A DNA stretch of 64,000 nucleotides from Synechococcus sp. AG-670-F04 (GTDB lineage Bacteria; Cyanobacteriota; Cyanobacteriia; PCC-6307; Cyanobiaceae). Positions 30,518 through 40,096 of this stretch are shown one piece after another. The stretch spans positions 1-64,000 of the forward strand of contig QCSN01000006.1 in assembly GCA_003211515.1 (NCBI GenBank), read 5' to 3'. The notes under the pieces were generated by a model that searched no databases, was not told the origin of the DNA, and saw only the letters and a program-made list of their open reading frames with translations. Within the stretch, counting starts at the first letter, position 1. Each line of letters opens with the position of its first letter. A program made the translations under genes and the position numbers.

Positions 30518-31131
30518 GGCAACCGAGTCAACATGTTCTGCCGCCTCAACACAAAACAGTAACGGACGTTCAGGGGGAGTGACGCCCGACCACCGAGCTT
30601 TCAAGAACCACGATGAAGATGCACAGACAACACCAGCAACGATCACTTGAAGCCAATAACAATTCAACAGAAGTACCCGATGGTCACAAGACAAAATTCA
30701 CGCCCAAGAAAACAACCAGTTGATCAAGGACACATCCCGAGCCACCAATCAGACAAGGCCGCGACTAACGGTGCAACGGATGACCTTTTGCCCGCCTCAT
30801 AGATCAGTGGAAAGACCATTCACCAATGGCCTCAAAACAGGCCAAGAGGCAGGACTTTAACCAACACATTCTCTACACAGAAATCAAAATAGAACTCTTG
30901 GCTTGCAAATAAGCCAAATTTCATTATTTAACTTAACTAAAAATCAATTTAAAACCCCTAGCAAAATGCATGGAAACCCGAGATTAAAATATGCAACATC
31001 AATCCAAGTTTAATTCAAATAGAGGAGAGAAAAATTCAAGAATGATTCAACCTCAAAAGCTCAACCAGTGAATTAATTTAATGATCGAGCTTTAAACAAA
31101 CAAACTTCAGTGAGCATAAGGCTGGTCAAGA
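30518..31131. other. AT-rich intergenic region upstream of the ABC exporter
   Basis: 614 bases, very AT-rich between ~30840 and 31130. No tRNA or long reading frame. It must hold the ABC operon promoter on the minus strand. On the plus strand a strong Shine-Dalgarno-like AGAGGAGAG (31021-31028 area) precedes a nine-codon frame (31042-31071), listed in the findings. Confidence 0.5.
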
Positions 31132-31581
31132 TCAAACTGTCTTGAAAGCCGAAATCGGCGCATAAACCACATTTAAATCACCAACCTGATACTTTTTGAC
31201 GTAGGAATACCAATCGTTAAAGTGCGTGGAGGCCAAATGCGTCTGCAAAGCATCATAACTAGACCATTCCTCGTCCCAAACATACATAGTCGGATCGTTC
31301 AAATCACGGCTACAGGTGTAGAGTTTCGGTCGATCAATTTTCGCTGTCGAAGAAAATAAAGCGTCGGTTTTTAGCATATATTCCTCGTACTTACTCTCCG
31401 GTATTTCAAGGCGAATACGGCCAATTACGTGAATGGGAGCAGTCGCATCAGCCCCAGAAGGACCAGAAAGAGCAGGCATCCAGCTCACGCAAGCGGCAAG
31501 GATGAGAGCAACAAGCGATAGGGATAAATATTTGCTCCAACGGGATCCTGAAAGCAAAGCCGACGACCAAAAACCTTTCAC
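31132..31581 (-). CDS. ABM-domain lipoprotein
   Basis: 149 residues. The N-terminus has a basic stretch and a hydrophobic helix ending in the lipobox LAAC (cysteine at ~31), so it is predicted to be a lipid-anchored exported protein. The mature part (IHVIGRIRLEIPESKYEEYML to the end) reads as an antibiotic-biosynthesis-monooxygenase-like dimeric alpha/beta barrel: a first strand, a helix, then YVWDEEWSSYDALQTHLASTHF and a terminal strand VVYAPI. Such domains act on quinones, haem or polyketides, or as sensors. It lies next to a giant protein with two similar domains, which points to a common job. AT-rich. Confidence 0.72.
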   Translation of the reverse strand: MKGFWSSALLSGSRWSKYLSLSLVALILAACVSWMPALSGPSGADATAPIHVIGRIRLEIPESKYEEYMLKTDALFSSTAKIDRPKLYTCSRDLNDPTMYVWDEEWSSYDALQTHLASTHFNDWYSYVKKYQVGDLNVVYAPISAFKTV

Positions 31582-31942
31582 AACAAAAAGAAGCTTCTAT
31601 CTTTATAGCCTAGCAATAATTCCTAGACTAAGGCAAAATCAAAGCCTAGAAAACATATCCACCCCAGGCAAAACCCAGACTTCTCAAGACATTCATGCAT
31701 GAGGACGATGGATAGAAATGCGCACGGACCTGAGCTGTCGGTCCAAAGGAGCAAGGATTCACCACCAATAACATGGATCCCATCTCAGCATGACCTGCTT
31801 TTCCAAACAGATCAGTGCCGTGATCAGCGAAGACAGGCCTAGATCGGGCAATCTGAACAGCATCAGATCAAATGATTCCATCCAACAATTGATAACAAAC
31901 TTTTGAGCCAAGTGAATCGCACTTGGCTTGATGTAATTAACC
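31582..31942. other. Intergenic region, no gene seen
   Basis: 361 bases, AT-rich, between the ABM lipoprotein start and the stop of the large cupin protein on the same strand. Short frames here have no protein character. A promoter for the lipoprotein gene is expected near 31590-31650. Confidence 0.5.
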
Positions 31943-34801
31943 TCAAGCAAGAACTGGGAGTTGTCCACTCATCAAAAGATCCATCGATGTAATATACAAT
32001 TCATCAATGGTTTGAAAAGCGAATGAATTCTCGCCAAGCTGTGAGAACTCCTTGGAGAAGGGAGTATAAAATTTCCGATTAATCTTGAGGTAAGGAGCAT
32101 ACAAAGCACCACCTTCAACACTGAATGATTTGTGATTAGCAGGATCAGCTTCTGCAAGAGCATCCTGATCTTCCAGAGAAGCCAAAGCCTCACCAAATCG
32201 TTTCGATTGATTTGGGGAAATAGATTTTCCTGTCAGTGGATCCTGAATCGATCCACTTTGATCGATCAATTCAAAAAGACCATAACCAACTTTTTTATCA
32301 TGTAAATGTGTTCCAGCAGAATCAAGGAGATGGAATTCCCCAGACAATGTTCGCCGTGGTATCTGCACGAGATCGACAACACCTGGAGCATCCATCTGGA
32401 TGGAACTACTCACTTCCGAAAGGCCTTGAGTTGGTGAATCCAAAGAAACAGTCAGCCCGTCAAACTTGACAGACTTTTTACCGGTCTTGGCTTCTGCAGG
32501 GTTGAGGAATAACGTTTCACTATCAACGAGTCCGTTATCAGTGATATCAGCAGCAGACTGTGCCGAAGCAAAGAATCGAAGCTGATCACCAGAAATAAAA
32601 GGAATCATCCGGTGGTTAACTTGTTTCAAAAATCGATTATTTTTCATTGCTTTCGGCTGCTCGAATAAAATCTTTGGCGAGGAGTCTTCAGAGGTCAAAT
32701 ATCCATAAGTTAAATTCTCTGGCGAGGGCACTTTGGCTTTAATCGCCAGATAGCCGCCAACATCATTCGTCTTCGTTTGATTGGTTGGGATGACAAATTT
32801 TTCATCGACCTGCAAAGAAAGCATCAAGTCTGGCATTGACTTCAGAATATCCGTCAATTGTTTTGTCCCAGCAACCTGCTCGGGATAAAACTGAGAAATA
32901 TTTGAATTAACTGGATAAATCACAACGTCACGACTGGCAAGTTGACCAGTCTTCAACATGGGGCCAAAATCGGATGCAAACTGGTTATAAGCAGTGGATG
33001 TTAAATATTGGTTGACCTGTGGGCCTCCAGAATAACTTTCGATAAAAACAAGTGTATTGGGATTATTAGAATCAACATAAAAATCAGATTGCACAGAAAG
33101 GCCTTGCTCGTTCACAGCATCCATAAAATTCGCACTTAAAGCAACCGCTTCTTCGAAATGACGAGGCTTGACTTTTGCAACACCAACCAACACTTGCCCA
33201 TTACTTTCGGACCCTACATCTGCATTGACAGTATTGTTTGCAACATCAAGTTCAGACACCTTCAAAAGATCACTCGCGGTTTCTTCAAACTCAGAGGAAT
33301 CTTGAAGAGCAGACAGTGCTGAATAAGTCTCATAGGTAGATTGAATGACGTAAGAAGGAGAGTCGGTACTCTGCGAGGATTTCTGTAACAAGTAAGAATT
33401 CAGCACTCCATCACTTGTTGAAATCACATCATGGAGCTGCTCCAGGCTATCGACAAATGATCGCCTACTTTTTTTAGAACTAGGCCCAACATATGTATAT
33501 TCAGCTGTCTGAACTACTGTCGGATCAAAAGGCGTCGAAAAATCTACATAATCCGAGGGGGCATTGGGTGCAGGAGGCAAATAGAAAGGAGAGGAATCAG
33601 GATCATCTTCCTCTGTTAGCCAGGGCGTTTGAGACGTTTTGGACCAATAGGAAGGCGGGGGAGTACTGATCGCGGCAGTATCATTAGGAATTTCAGGATT
33701 CCAATTTCCTCCTGCACTATTTGGATCAGCAAATGAGCCAAAGTTACGGCTCATAGCGACATGATAGTCAGGGAAAGTATTGAAATAATCAACAAATCTC
33801 TGTTGATTCTCAATTCCAGTTTCACTACCAATATTTTTATTATTCAAATTTCCGAACGAAGCAGCATCATTCGATGTATCAAAGAAATATCCGATCCTTG
33901 GATCAGGCAAAGTGAAAAATTCTTCAATACCTCCCTCTGGGTAGCCTGGAGTGCGAGACCAAATGGTTAAAAAGACCAATGGATCTCCACTCGGGCTCGC
34001 ATTTCGATAGGCGTGCGCATGCCCCCGAGGGAGATAAACAGATTGTCCAGGCATCAAATGCCCGTAATAGAACGTGTCAATATTGTCAGATGTAATAACC
34101 TTCCCAGAATAATATTCATCTGATGGTTCCGAACCCTCTGGGAATTCGTTTAATTCATAGGGTTCATCCAAAGGATCTCCGATCCAGGAATCCATCTCAC
34201 CCTGAAGGAGAATGAACCACTCATCTTCTGCCCAGTGAATATGAGGAATCGGGCCTGCGTTGTATGGAGTAACGGACAGTGAGATCGTAAATGGACGCTG
34301 AGTTTTAGAACTGGACAATGCATCTAAAACAACCGGTGTTTCTCCGTTGTTTTCACCGTTGTAGAGGTCTTTATCGTTGATGGTGTCTTGGTCGACACTG
34401 AACGTTAAAAATTGCTGTGCTTCTCCGGCTGGAAAGCTATCCCATTGGAAGGAACCCTCTGATGCGAGATTGGGAAGATCAATATAAAGAGGAAGGCCTT
34501 GGCCAGTCTCATTTGTTTCCGTATTGTTGGCCCAAGTTGTCTTGATAAACGATTGGTAATCAAAATTCTTAGCGATTGGCAAAGCCAATCCCTTGGGAAA
34601 CGTATATGCAGGAGCTAAGTTATAAGCTGCATTGGGATTGTAACGGTCTTCCTTACTAAAATTGGGGATTTGAAAATAATTTGGCTGCGACTGAGTGGGC
34701 TCATACGTTGAATCATGACCACCAGACGAAGAATGGCCATCATGATGGTCATGCCCTGGCCCTTGCAAGACGTGACCCAGAATATTCCGCTCAGAAATCA
34801 C
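31943..34801 (-). CDS. Large cupin / tandem ABM / DUF4114-like protein
   Basis: 952 residues, AT-rich. The N-terminus is His-rich (HDHHDGHSSSGGHD, 17-29). Residues ~105-290 form a quercetinase-like cupin: H187, H189 and E194 in PHIHWAEDEWFILLQGEM and H261/H263 in YLPRGHAHAYRN are the likely metal ligands. Residues ~433-530 and ~535-632 each read like an antibiotic-biosynthesis-monooxygenase domain. The C-terminus (~810-935) resembles DUF4114: VGYGLFELIDQSGSIQDP, then GALYAPYL and LGENSFAF, but the usual final GDRDFND acidic motif is missing. No signal peptide was seen; export by a type I system with a C-terminal signal is possible but unproven. The ABM lipoprotein lies downstream on the same strand. 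No close relative could be named. Confidence 0.75.
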   Translation of the reverse strand: MISERNILGHVLQGPGHDHHDGHSSSGGHDSTYEPTQSQPNYFQIPNFSKEDRYNPNAAYNLAPAYTFPKGLALPIAKNFDYQSFIKTTWANNTETNETGQGLPLYIDLPNLASEGSFQWDSFPAGEAQQFLTFSVDQDTINDKDLYNGENNGETPVVLDALSSSKTQRPFTISLSVTPYNAGPIPHIHWAEDEWFILLQGEMDSWIGDPLDEPYELNEFPEGSEPSDEYYSGKVITSDNIDTFYYGHLMPGQSVYLPRGHAHAYRNASPSGDPLVFLTIWSRTPGYPEGGIEEFFTLPDPRIGYFFDTSNDAASFGNLNNKNIGSETGIENQQRFVDYFNTFPDYHVAMSRNFGSFADPNSAGGNWNPEIPNDTAAISTPPPSYWSKTSQTPWLTEEDDPDSSPFYLPPAPNAPSDYVDFSTPFDPTVVQTAEYTYVGPSSKKSRRSFVDSLEQLHDVISTSDGVLNSYLLQKSSQSTDSPSYVIQSTYETYSALSALQDSSEFEETASDLLKVSELDVANNTVNADVGSESNGQVLVGVAKVKPRHFEEAVALSANFMDAVNEQGLSVQSDFYVDSNNPNTLVFIESYSGGPQVNQYLTSTAYNQFASDFGPMLKTGQLASRDVVIYPVNSNISQFYPEQVAGTKQLTDILKSMPDLMLSLQVDEKFVIPTNQTKTNDVGGYLAIKAKVPSPENLTYGYLTSEDSSPKILFEQPKAMKNNRFLKQVNHRMIPFISGDQLRFFASAQSAADITDNGLVDSETLFLNPAEAKTGKKSVKFDGLTVSLDSPTQGLSEVSSSIQMDAPGVVDLVQIPRRTLSGEFHLLDSAGTHLHDKKVGYGLFELIDQSGSIQDPLTGKSISPNQSKRFGEALASLEDQDALAEADPANHKSFSVEGGALYAPYLKINRKFYTPFSKEFSQLGENSFAFQTIDELYITSMDLLMSGQLPVLA

Positions 34802-35139
34802 ATTGTCGCAAGCGTTACAAACACATTCTAGTCACGAGAAAAGATCACCGCCAAAAAATAAAGAGACCCTTTACGTTGATCATCATCAATTCCTGGGGGA
34901 TGAACGGAATCCAAAGGCTTGGGTTCCGAATCAGATCAAAAATCCAACGACATCCCCATTCACCTATAAATCATGGGCTGCGCAGATCACACACAGATGC
35001 TTCTCATTTTTAAATCTTCAGAAAAGATCGCCAAGCCAAGATTTGGACGCAACTGGGGTTAGAAACTCTTTGACAGGCTGGAAACATCGAGCAAAACACC
35101 TAACCCCCTTAAACCCTTGCTTCAACAACCACCCATCCG
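34802..35139. other. Intergenic region, no gene seen
   Basis: 338 bases between divergent genes. It must hold promoters for the large cupin protein (minus) and the dienelactone hydrolase (plus). A 116-codon plus frame is His/Ser/Pro-rich and lacks protein character. Confidence 0.5.
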
Positions 35140-35961
35140 ATGAGCCCACGTAACGTGAACCAGCCTGATGGGTTGGAAGATTTCAAGGTCAGAAACATGA
35201 CCTTCGAGACCACAACAAAACGGGTCTTTTGTTCAGGAACTGGGCCAGCCGTTGTTGTAATCGCTGAAATCCCAGGGATCAGCCCCCATGTGGCACGCTT
35301 CAGCCGCTGGGTGAGAGACGCGGGGTTCACCGTTTACATGCCATCTCTATTCGGGCGGGATGGGGCCATTCCCAGCGGATCAGAAGGCAAGGAGATTTTC
35401 GAAAGAGCTTGCATCAGCCATGAATTCAAGGCCTTTGCCAGCAACGAATCCAGTCCTGTTACGTCATGGCTGCGTGGGTTAGCCAAATTGGCCCATCAGG
35501 AATGCGGAGGGCCTGGTGTGGGCGCCGTCGGCATGTGCTTCACAGGAAATTTTGCGCTGTCGATGATGCTTGAACCGGCCGTGGTTGCGCCTGTCATGTG
35601 CGAACCATCGCTTCCCCTCGACAATCCCTCGGCACTCGCCATCTCAACGGAAGAGATCAGCACGATCGCCGAGCGTATGAAGACCGATCAGCTCACCGTG
35701 CTCGGCTATCGCTTTGAGGGTGATTCGTTCTGTCGGGCTGAACGGTTTGCTGCCTACTCCGACGCCCTCGGCGACCAATTCATTGGCCGCGTGCTTCCCG
35801 ACAGCGCTGGCAACACCAAGGACCTGCCACCGTTCACCAAAGAGGTGGTGGGCCATCCACACAGTGTTGTCACGACGCATCTCATCGATGAAATCGGGGA
35901 ACCGACCCTGGCGGCACGCGATGAAATCATTGCCTTCTTCAAGGAACGGTTGCTCCAGTAA
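35140..35961 (+). CDS. Dienelactone hydrolase-family protein
   Basis: 273 residues. The alpha/beta hydrolase nucleophile elbow is VGMCFTG, a Gly-x-Cys-x-Gly motif with a cysteine nucleophile as in dienelactone hydrolases. The catalytic histidine is probably in EVVGHPHSVVTTHL near residue 245. N-terminal AVVVIAEIPGISPHVARF is the typical family opening. In bacteria this fold opens lactone rings in aromatic degradation, but many members have other ester substrates. It is G+C-rich again compared with the genes to its left. Confidence 0.85.
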   Translation: MSPRNVNQPDGLEDFKVRNMTFETTTKRVFCSGTGPAVVVIAEIPGISPHVARFSRWVRDAGFTVYMPSLFGRDGAIPSGSEGKEIFERACISHEFKAFASNESSPVTSWLRGLAKLAHQECGGPGVGAVGMCFTGNFALSMMLEPAVVAPVMCEPSLPLDNPSALAISTEEISTIAERMKTDQLTVLGYRFEGDSFCRAERFAAYSDALGDQFIGRVLPDSAGNTKDLPPFTKEVVGHPHSVVTTHLIDEIGEPTLAARDEIIAFFKERLLQ

Positions 35962-36009
35962 AAAAACCGCTGCGGCATCCATGCAGATGTTTATCTGGAG
36001 CGCTGACTC

Positions 36010-38754
36010 TCAACCAAGATCCGCCAAACGCTGGCGCGCCAGCTGAGCTTGCGCTTCGGCTTCAGCGAGATTGGTCTTGCATGCTTCAACCACCGCGGCC
36101 GGTGCCTTGTCAGCAAAGTTGGGGTTGCCCAGTCGGCCAGCCAAGCCCTTGATCTCCTTCTCGGCCTTGGCAATGTCCTTCTCGAGCCGACCTCTGAGCG
36201 CATCGAGATCCACCAGTCCCTCGATCGGCAACAGCACCTGCAACTCACCATTCACACCGGCCAGAGCCTTGGCCACTGGTGCGGCATTGGCCTCCGCGAG
36301 TGACATCACCGCCACCGACTCGGCTCGCGTCAACGCCGTGATCTCGGCTGTGCCCTTGGTGAGCACATCCGCCAGCGCACCACGGCCGGTGACGAAGCGC
36401 ACCGGCACCCTCTGAGACGGCTTCAGTCCCGCGACCGCCCTGAGATTGCGCACCACCCGGATCGCCGCAATTAACTCTGCAAACGACGTCTCAAGACCAT
36501 CGTCCAGCGCTGCCTCATCCACCGCCGGCCAGGGCTGCAACGCCAAAAAAGTGCTTTCGGGCGCTGCGGTGACGCTGTGCCACAACTCTTCGGTGAGGTG
36601 AGGCATCAGCGGATGCAACATCAGCTGCATTTGGCTGATCACTTTGGCCAGCACCTGCTTGGCGGTGCGCTGATCAGCCAAGGCTTCCGGCGTTGGACTC
36701 TCGCCGGGATTCAAGCGGCGCTTGCTCAGCTCCAGATACCAGTCGCAAACGTCGTTCCAGGCAAATTCATACAAGCCCTTGGCCGCTTCACCAAGGGCGT
36801 AGCTGCCATAACGCACGGCGGTTTCACGATTCACCCGCGCCAACCGGGACAGGATCCATCGATCCGCCAACTGCAATGCATCAGGATCGGGATCGCCAAG
36901 CAGGGTTGGCGTCTCACCGCCCAGATTCATCAAGGCGAACCGGGTGGCGTTCCACAGCTTGTTGGCGAAGTTGCGCGAGGCCTCCACCGTGGCGGAGGTG
37001 TCTTTCTTCCGGTCGTAGTCGAGGCGAATGTCCTGTCCGGCACCCGCCACTTCCCGCACCAGGGCAAAGCGCAGAGCATCGGTGCCATAACGCTCGATTA
37101 AGAGCAAGGGATCGATGCCGTTGCCAGCGCTCTTGCTCATCTTGCGGTTCTGCTCGTCCCGCACTAGCCCGTGGATATAGACGTCCTGGAACGGCATCTC
37201 GCCGGTGAAGGCGCCAGCCATCATCGTCATCCGGGCCACCCAGAAAAAAATGATGTCGAAACCTGTCACCAGGGTGCTGGTGGGGTACCAACGCTGCAGG
37301 TCTGCACTGTCCATATCCGGCCAGCCCAAGGTCGAAAAGGGCCACAAACCACTAGAGAACCAGGTGTCGAGCACGTCTTCGTCCTGCTCAATCTCAGCGG
37401 CTGAGCCGTATTCAGCCTTGGCCTTCTCAAGCGCTTCGGCTTCGTTGCGTGCCACCACATAGGGAGTCTTGTCGGTGTATCGACCGCCGGTTTCGCTGAT
37501 CACGAACCAGGCGGGGATGCGATGACCCCACCAGAGCTGACGGCTGATGCACCAATCGCGAATGTCGGTGAGCCAGTCGCGGTAAACCTTCTCCCAACGC
37601 TCCGGAATGAAGCGGGGATTCTGCGTCTCAAGAGCTTCGCGGCAACGGGCCGCCAAGGGCTCGGTCTTCACGAACCACTGGGTGGACAACAGCGGCTCCA
37701 CAGGCACCTTGCCGCGATCGGAGAAGGGAACGCTGTGGCGATAGTCCTCCACCTTCACCAGCAGCCCCAATTCCTCGAGCCCTGCCACCACCGCCTGGCG
37801 AGCCTCGAAGCGATCCAGCCCCTCGAACTGACCGGCCTCCTTGTTCATAGTGCCGTTCTTGCGCATCACCGTGATCTGGGGCAGACCGTGGCGTTGGCCG
37901 ATGGCGAAATCGTTGGGGTCATGGGCCGGCGTCACCTTGACGCAGCCGGTACCGAAATCCTTCTCCACGTGGTCGTCGGCCACAATTGGAATCTCCCGCC
38001 CCACAAACGGCAGGGTGAGGGACCGGCCCACCAGATGGGCATAGCGCTCGTCTGTGGGATTCACCGCCACCGCCGTGTCGCCCAGCATCGTTTCGGGCCG
38101 GGTGGTGGCCACCTCCAGATGCCCCTCGCCGCTGCTGAGCGGATAGCGGAAGTGCCAAAGGTGGCCGTCCACCTCTTTCATCTCCACCTCCAGATCGCTC
38201 ACCGCCGAGCCCGAGGCGGGGCACCAGTTCACCAGATATTCACCGCGGTAAATCAGCCCCTGCTCGTGCAAGCGCACGAAGGCCTCCTTCACCGCCTCAC
38301 TCAGCCCCTCATCGAGGGTGAAGCGCTGGCGCTTCCAATCAACGGAATAGCCCAGCCGCCGCAGCTGGCCGACGATCCGTCCGCCGCTTTCAGCCTTCCA
38401 TTCCCAAGCCCGCTTCAGGAAGGCGTCGCGGCCGAGATCGTGGCGAGTCTTGCCCTCGTCCTTGAGCTGCTTCTCGAGGATGGTCTGCACCGCGATCGAG
38501 GCGTGGTCGGTGCCCGGCAGGCAGAGCACGTTCTTTCCAGCCAGGCGCTGGTAGCGCACGATCGTGTCAATCAGGGCCGTATTGAAGGCATGGCCCATAT
38601 GCAGGCTGCCGGTCACGTTCGGCGGTGGAATCACCACCGAGAAGGGTTCACCAGGCGCCTTCGGGTCGGGATGGAACGCCCCCTGGTCCTCCCAGGCCCG
38701 CTGCCATCGGGTTTCCGTGCCAACCGGGTCATAGGTCTTAGCCAGTTCGGACAC
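36010..38754 (-). CDS. valS: Valyl-tRNA synthetase
   Basis: 914 residues from the GTG at 38754, which gives [26 protein letters not shown], the normal opening. The class I signatures are HMGH in [13 protein letters not shown] and KMSKS in [14 protein letters not shown]. The editing domain ([17 protein letters not shown]), the anticodon-binding region and the C-terminal coiled coil ([27 protein letters not shown]) are present. The longer frame to 38805 starts with a Cys-rich stretch unlike ValRS and is rejected. Divergent from the solute-binding gene with an 88-base gap. Confidence 0.97.
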   Translation of the reverse strand: MSELAKTYDPVGTETRWQRAWEDQGAFHPDPKAPGEPFSVVIPPPNVTGSLHMGHAFNTALIDTIVRYQRLAGKNVLCLPGTDHASIAVQTILEKQLKDEGKTRHDLGRDAFLKRAWEWKAESGGRIVGQLRRLGYSVDWKRQRFTLDEGLSEAVKEAFVRLHEQGLIYRGEYLVNWCPASGSAVSDLEVEMKEVDGHLWHFRYPLSSGEGHLEVATTRPETMLGDTAVAVNPTDERYAHLVGRSLTLPFVGREIPIVADDHVEKDFGTGCVKVTPAHDPNDFAIGQRHGLPQITVMRKNGTMNKEAGQFEGLDRFEARQAVVAGLEELGLLVKVEDYRHSVPFSDRGKVPVEPLLSTQWFVKTEPLAARCREALETQNPRFIPERWEKVYRDWLTDIRDWCISRQLWWGHRIPAWFVISETGGRYTDKTPYVVARNEAEALEKAKAEYGSAAEIEQDEDVLDTWFSSGLWPFSTLGWPDMDSADLQRWYPTSTLVTGFDIIFFWVARMTMMAGAFTGEMPFQDVYIHGLVRDEQNRKMSKSAGNGIDPLLLIERYGTDALRFALVREVAGAGQDIRLDYDRKKDTSATVEASRNFANKLWNATRFALMNLGGETPTLLGDPDPDALQLADRWILSRLARVNRETAVRYGSYALGEAAKGLYEFAWNDVCDWYLELSKRRLNPGESPTPEALADQRTAKQVLAKVISQMQLMLHPLMPHLTEELWHSVTAAPESTFLALQPWPAVDEAALDDGLETSFAELIAAIRVVRNLRAVAGLKPSQRVPVRFVTGRGALADVLTKGTAEITALTRAESVAVMSLAEANAAPVAKALAGVNGELQVLLPIEGLVDLDALRGRLEKDIAKAEKEIKGLAGRLGNPNFADKAPAAVVEACKTNLAEAEAQAQLARQRLADLG

Positions 38755-38842
38755 GGAACGCTCACATACACAGCGGCACATGCTCGCAAAGCCCAGCCCA
38801 TCCAAGCCAACGCCCCTAACATCCCCGAACTTCCATTAAGTA

Positions 38843-40096
38843 ATGAACCCAATCCGGATCCGGCATCTGGCCTTGGGCATCGCCTTAGCTGCGCTGACGA
38901 CTGGTTGCAGCGGTCCGTGGAAACCACCCGTTGTCGTCAAGGTGGTCCGGACGATCAACAGCGCAGAAACCGTTTCCAGTCGGGATTACGAGCGCCTACG
39001 TGAAATCACTGAGGACGCCATCAGCCACATCAAGGGAGTGGACCCGTCCATTCGTCCCCAACTCACCCTGTCATCCCAAGCCAATTTCGTCGAGGAGATT
39101 GCTGCACAGACCCAGAGTGGATTCGGACCGGACCTGTTAATCACCGACAGCGATACGGCCTTGGAGCTGTACAACCGCAACCTGGTCGATCCGATCACAC
39201 TTTCAGCAGAGGATCGAGCCGATACCCCGCCCTATCTCTTCGAATTGGTGACGGCGCAGGACGGTCAGCTCGTGGGTCGACCGGTCAATCAATTTGTCCA
39301 GCTGGCCTGCTTCAACAAGGAACGCCTGGCGTCACCACCCGAAACGCTGAAGGAAATGCAACAGGACAGCGATGAGAACAATTTCGGGATGGCCCTGCAA
39401 CTGAAAGATCTGTTCTGGAGTGCGGAATCATTTGATGCCGGCGAAGCCATGGAAGCTGCGCTGAACAATCTGCCCCCGAGTCCTGAACGGCAGCTCAATG
39501 TGACCAACTGGCTCCGCTGGCTGGAAGCCGCGAGTTACCAACAAAACATCCGCTTCCTTAACGATCAGCGCAGCCTCCGCAAGGCCCTGATCAACGAAGA
39601 GTTGGACTGGATCACCTGTTGGAGCAGCAGCCTGCGTGAGCTGCGCGAGAAATTCAAGGACAAACTCGAGCTCGCCCCCTTACCCAAGGGACCTTCAACG
39701 CGTCTGAAAGCCACCACCAAGCTGCAGGTGTGGTCGCTCGGACGGAACTCCAGCCCCAAGCAACGTGAAAAAGCGCTGGTGATGATCGACTTCATCAGCA
39801 AACCCTGGGCGCAGAAAACCTATGCCCTAGCGGGGCGCAATTCCCTGCCGGTCAATCGGAAAGCAGCCAAAATCGTTGCGTCCAAAATCCCTGGTGGGAC
39901 TGAAGCGTTGGTGATGTATGCCCAACAGTCCCTTCAGGAAAATGCGGCGAAAGGGCAGTCGAAAGCCAGGGTGTTCCGCGACCCGGTGCAATACGAAGCG
40001 ATCTCAGATGCCCTGCTCGACACCATCTACGACATCCGCAGCCCCGAAGAGGCAACACAGGACATCCTCAAGAGCCTGCGGGAGAGCGGTCAATGA
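38843..40096 (+). CDS. ABC-type extracellular solute-binding lipoprotein (family 1)
   Basis: 417 residues. Signal peptide with lipobox LTTGC (cysteine at ~22). The body is a periplasmic-binding fold of the sugar family type: GPDLLITDSDTALELYNRNLVDPI, then VNQFVQLACFNKERLASPP, the hinge strand, and AGRNSLPVNRKAA at the C-lobe. No ABC permease or ATPase is adjacent. Instead it overlaps an MscS-type channel gene by four bases (ATGA). Sugar, compatible solute or other ligand cannot be decided. Confidence 0.85.
   Translation: MNPIRIRHLALGIALAALTTGCSGPWKPPVVVKVVRTINSAETVSSRDYERLREITEDAISHIKGVDPSIRPQLTLSSQANFVEEIAAQTQSGFGPDLLITDSDTALELYNRNLVDPITLSAEDRADTPPYLFELVTAQDGQLVGRPVNQFVQLACFNKERLASPPETLKEMQQDSDENNFGMALQLKDLFWSAESFDAGEAMEAALNNLPPSPERQLNVTNWLRWLEAASYQQNIRFLNDQRSLRKALINEELDWITCWSSSLRELREKFKDKLELAPLPKGPSTRLKATTKLQVWSLGRNSSPKQREKALVMIDFISKPWAQKTYALAGRNSLPVNRKAAKIVASKIPGGTEALVMYAQQSLQENAAKGQSKARVFRDPVQYEAISDALLDTIYDIRSPEEATQDILKSLRESGQ

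Noticed and set aside
31759-31968. Minus-strand 69-codon frame in the gap before the lipoprotein
   Set aside because: Overlaps the end of the 952-residue gene and has a poor start and composition.
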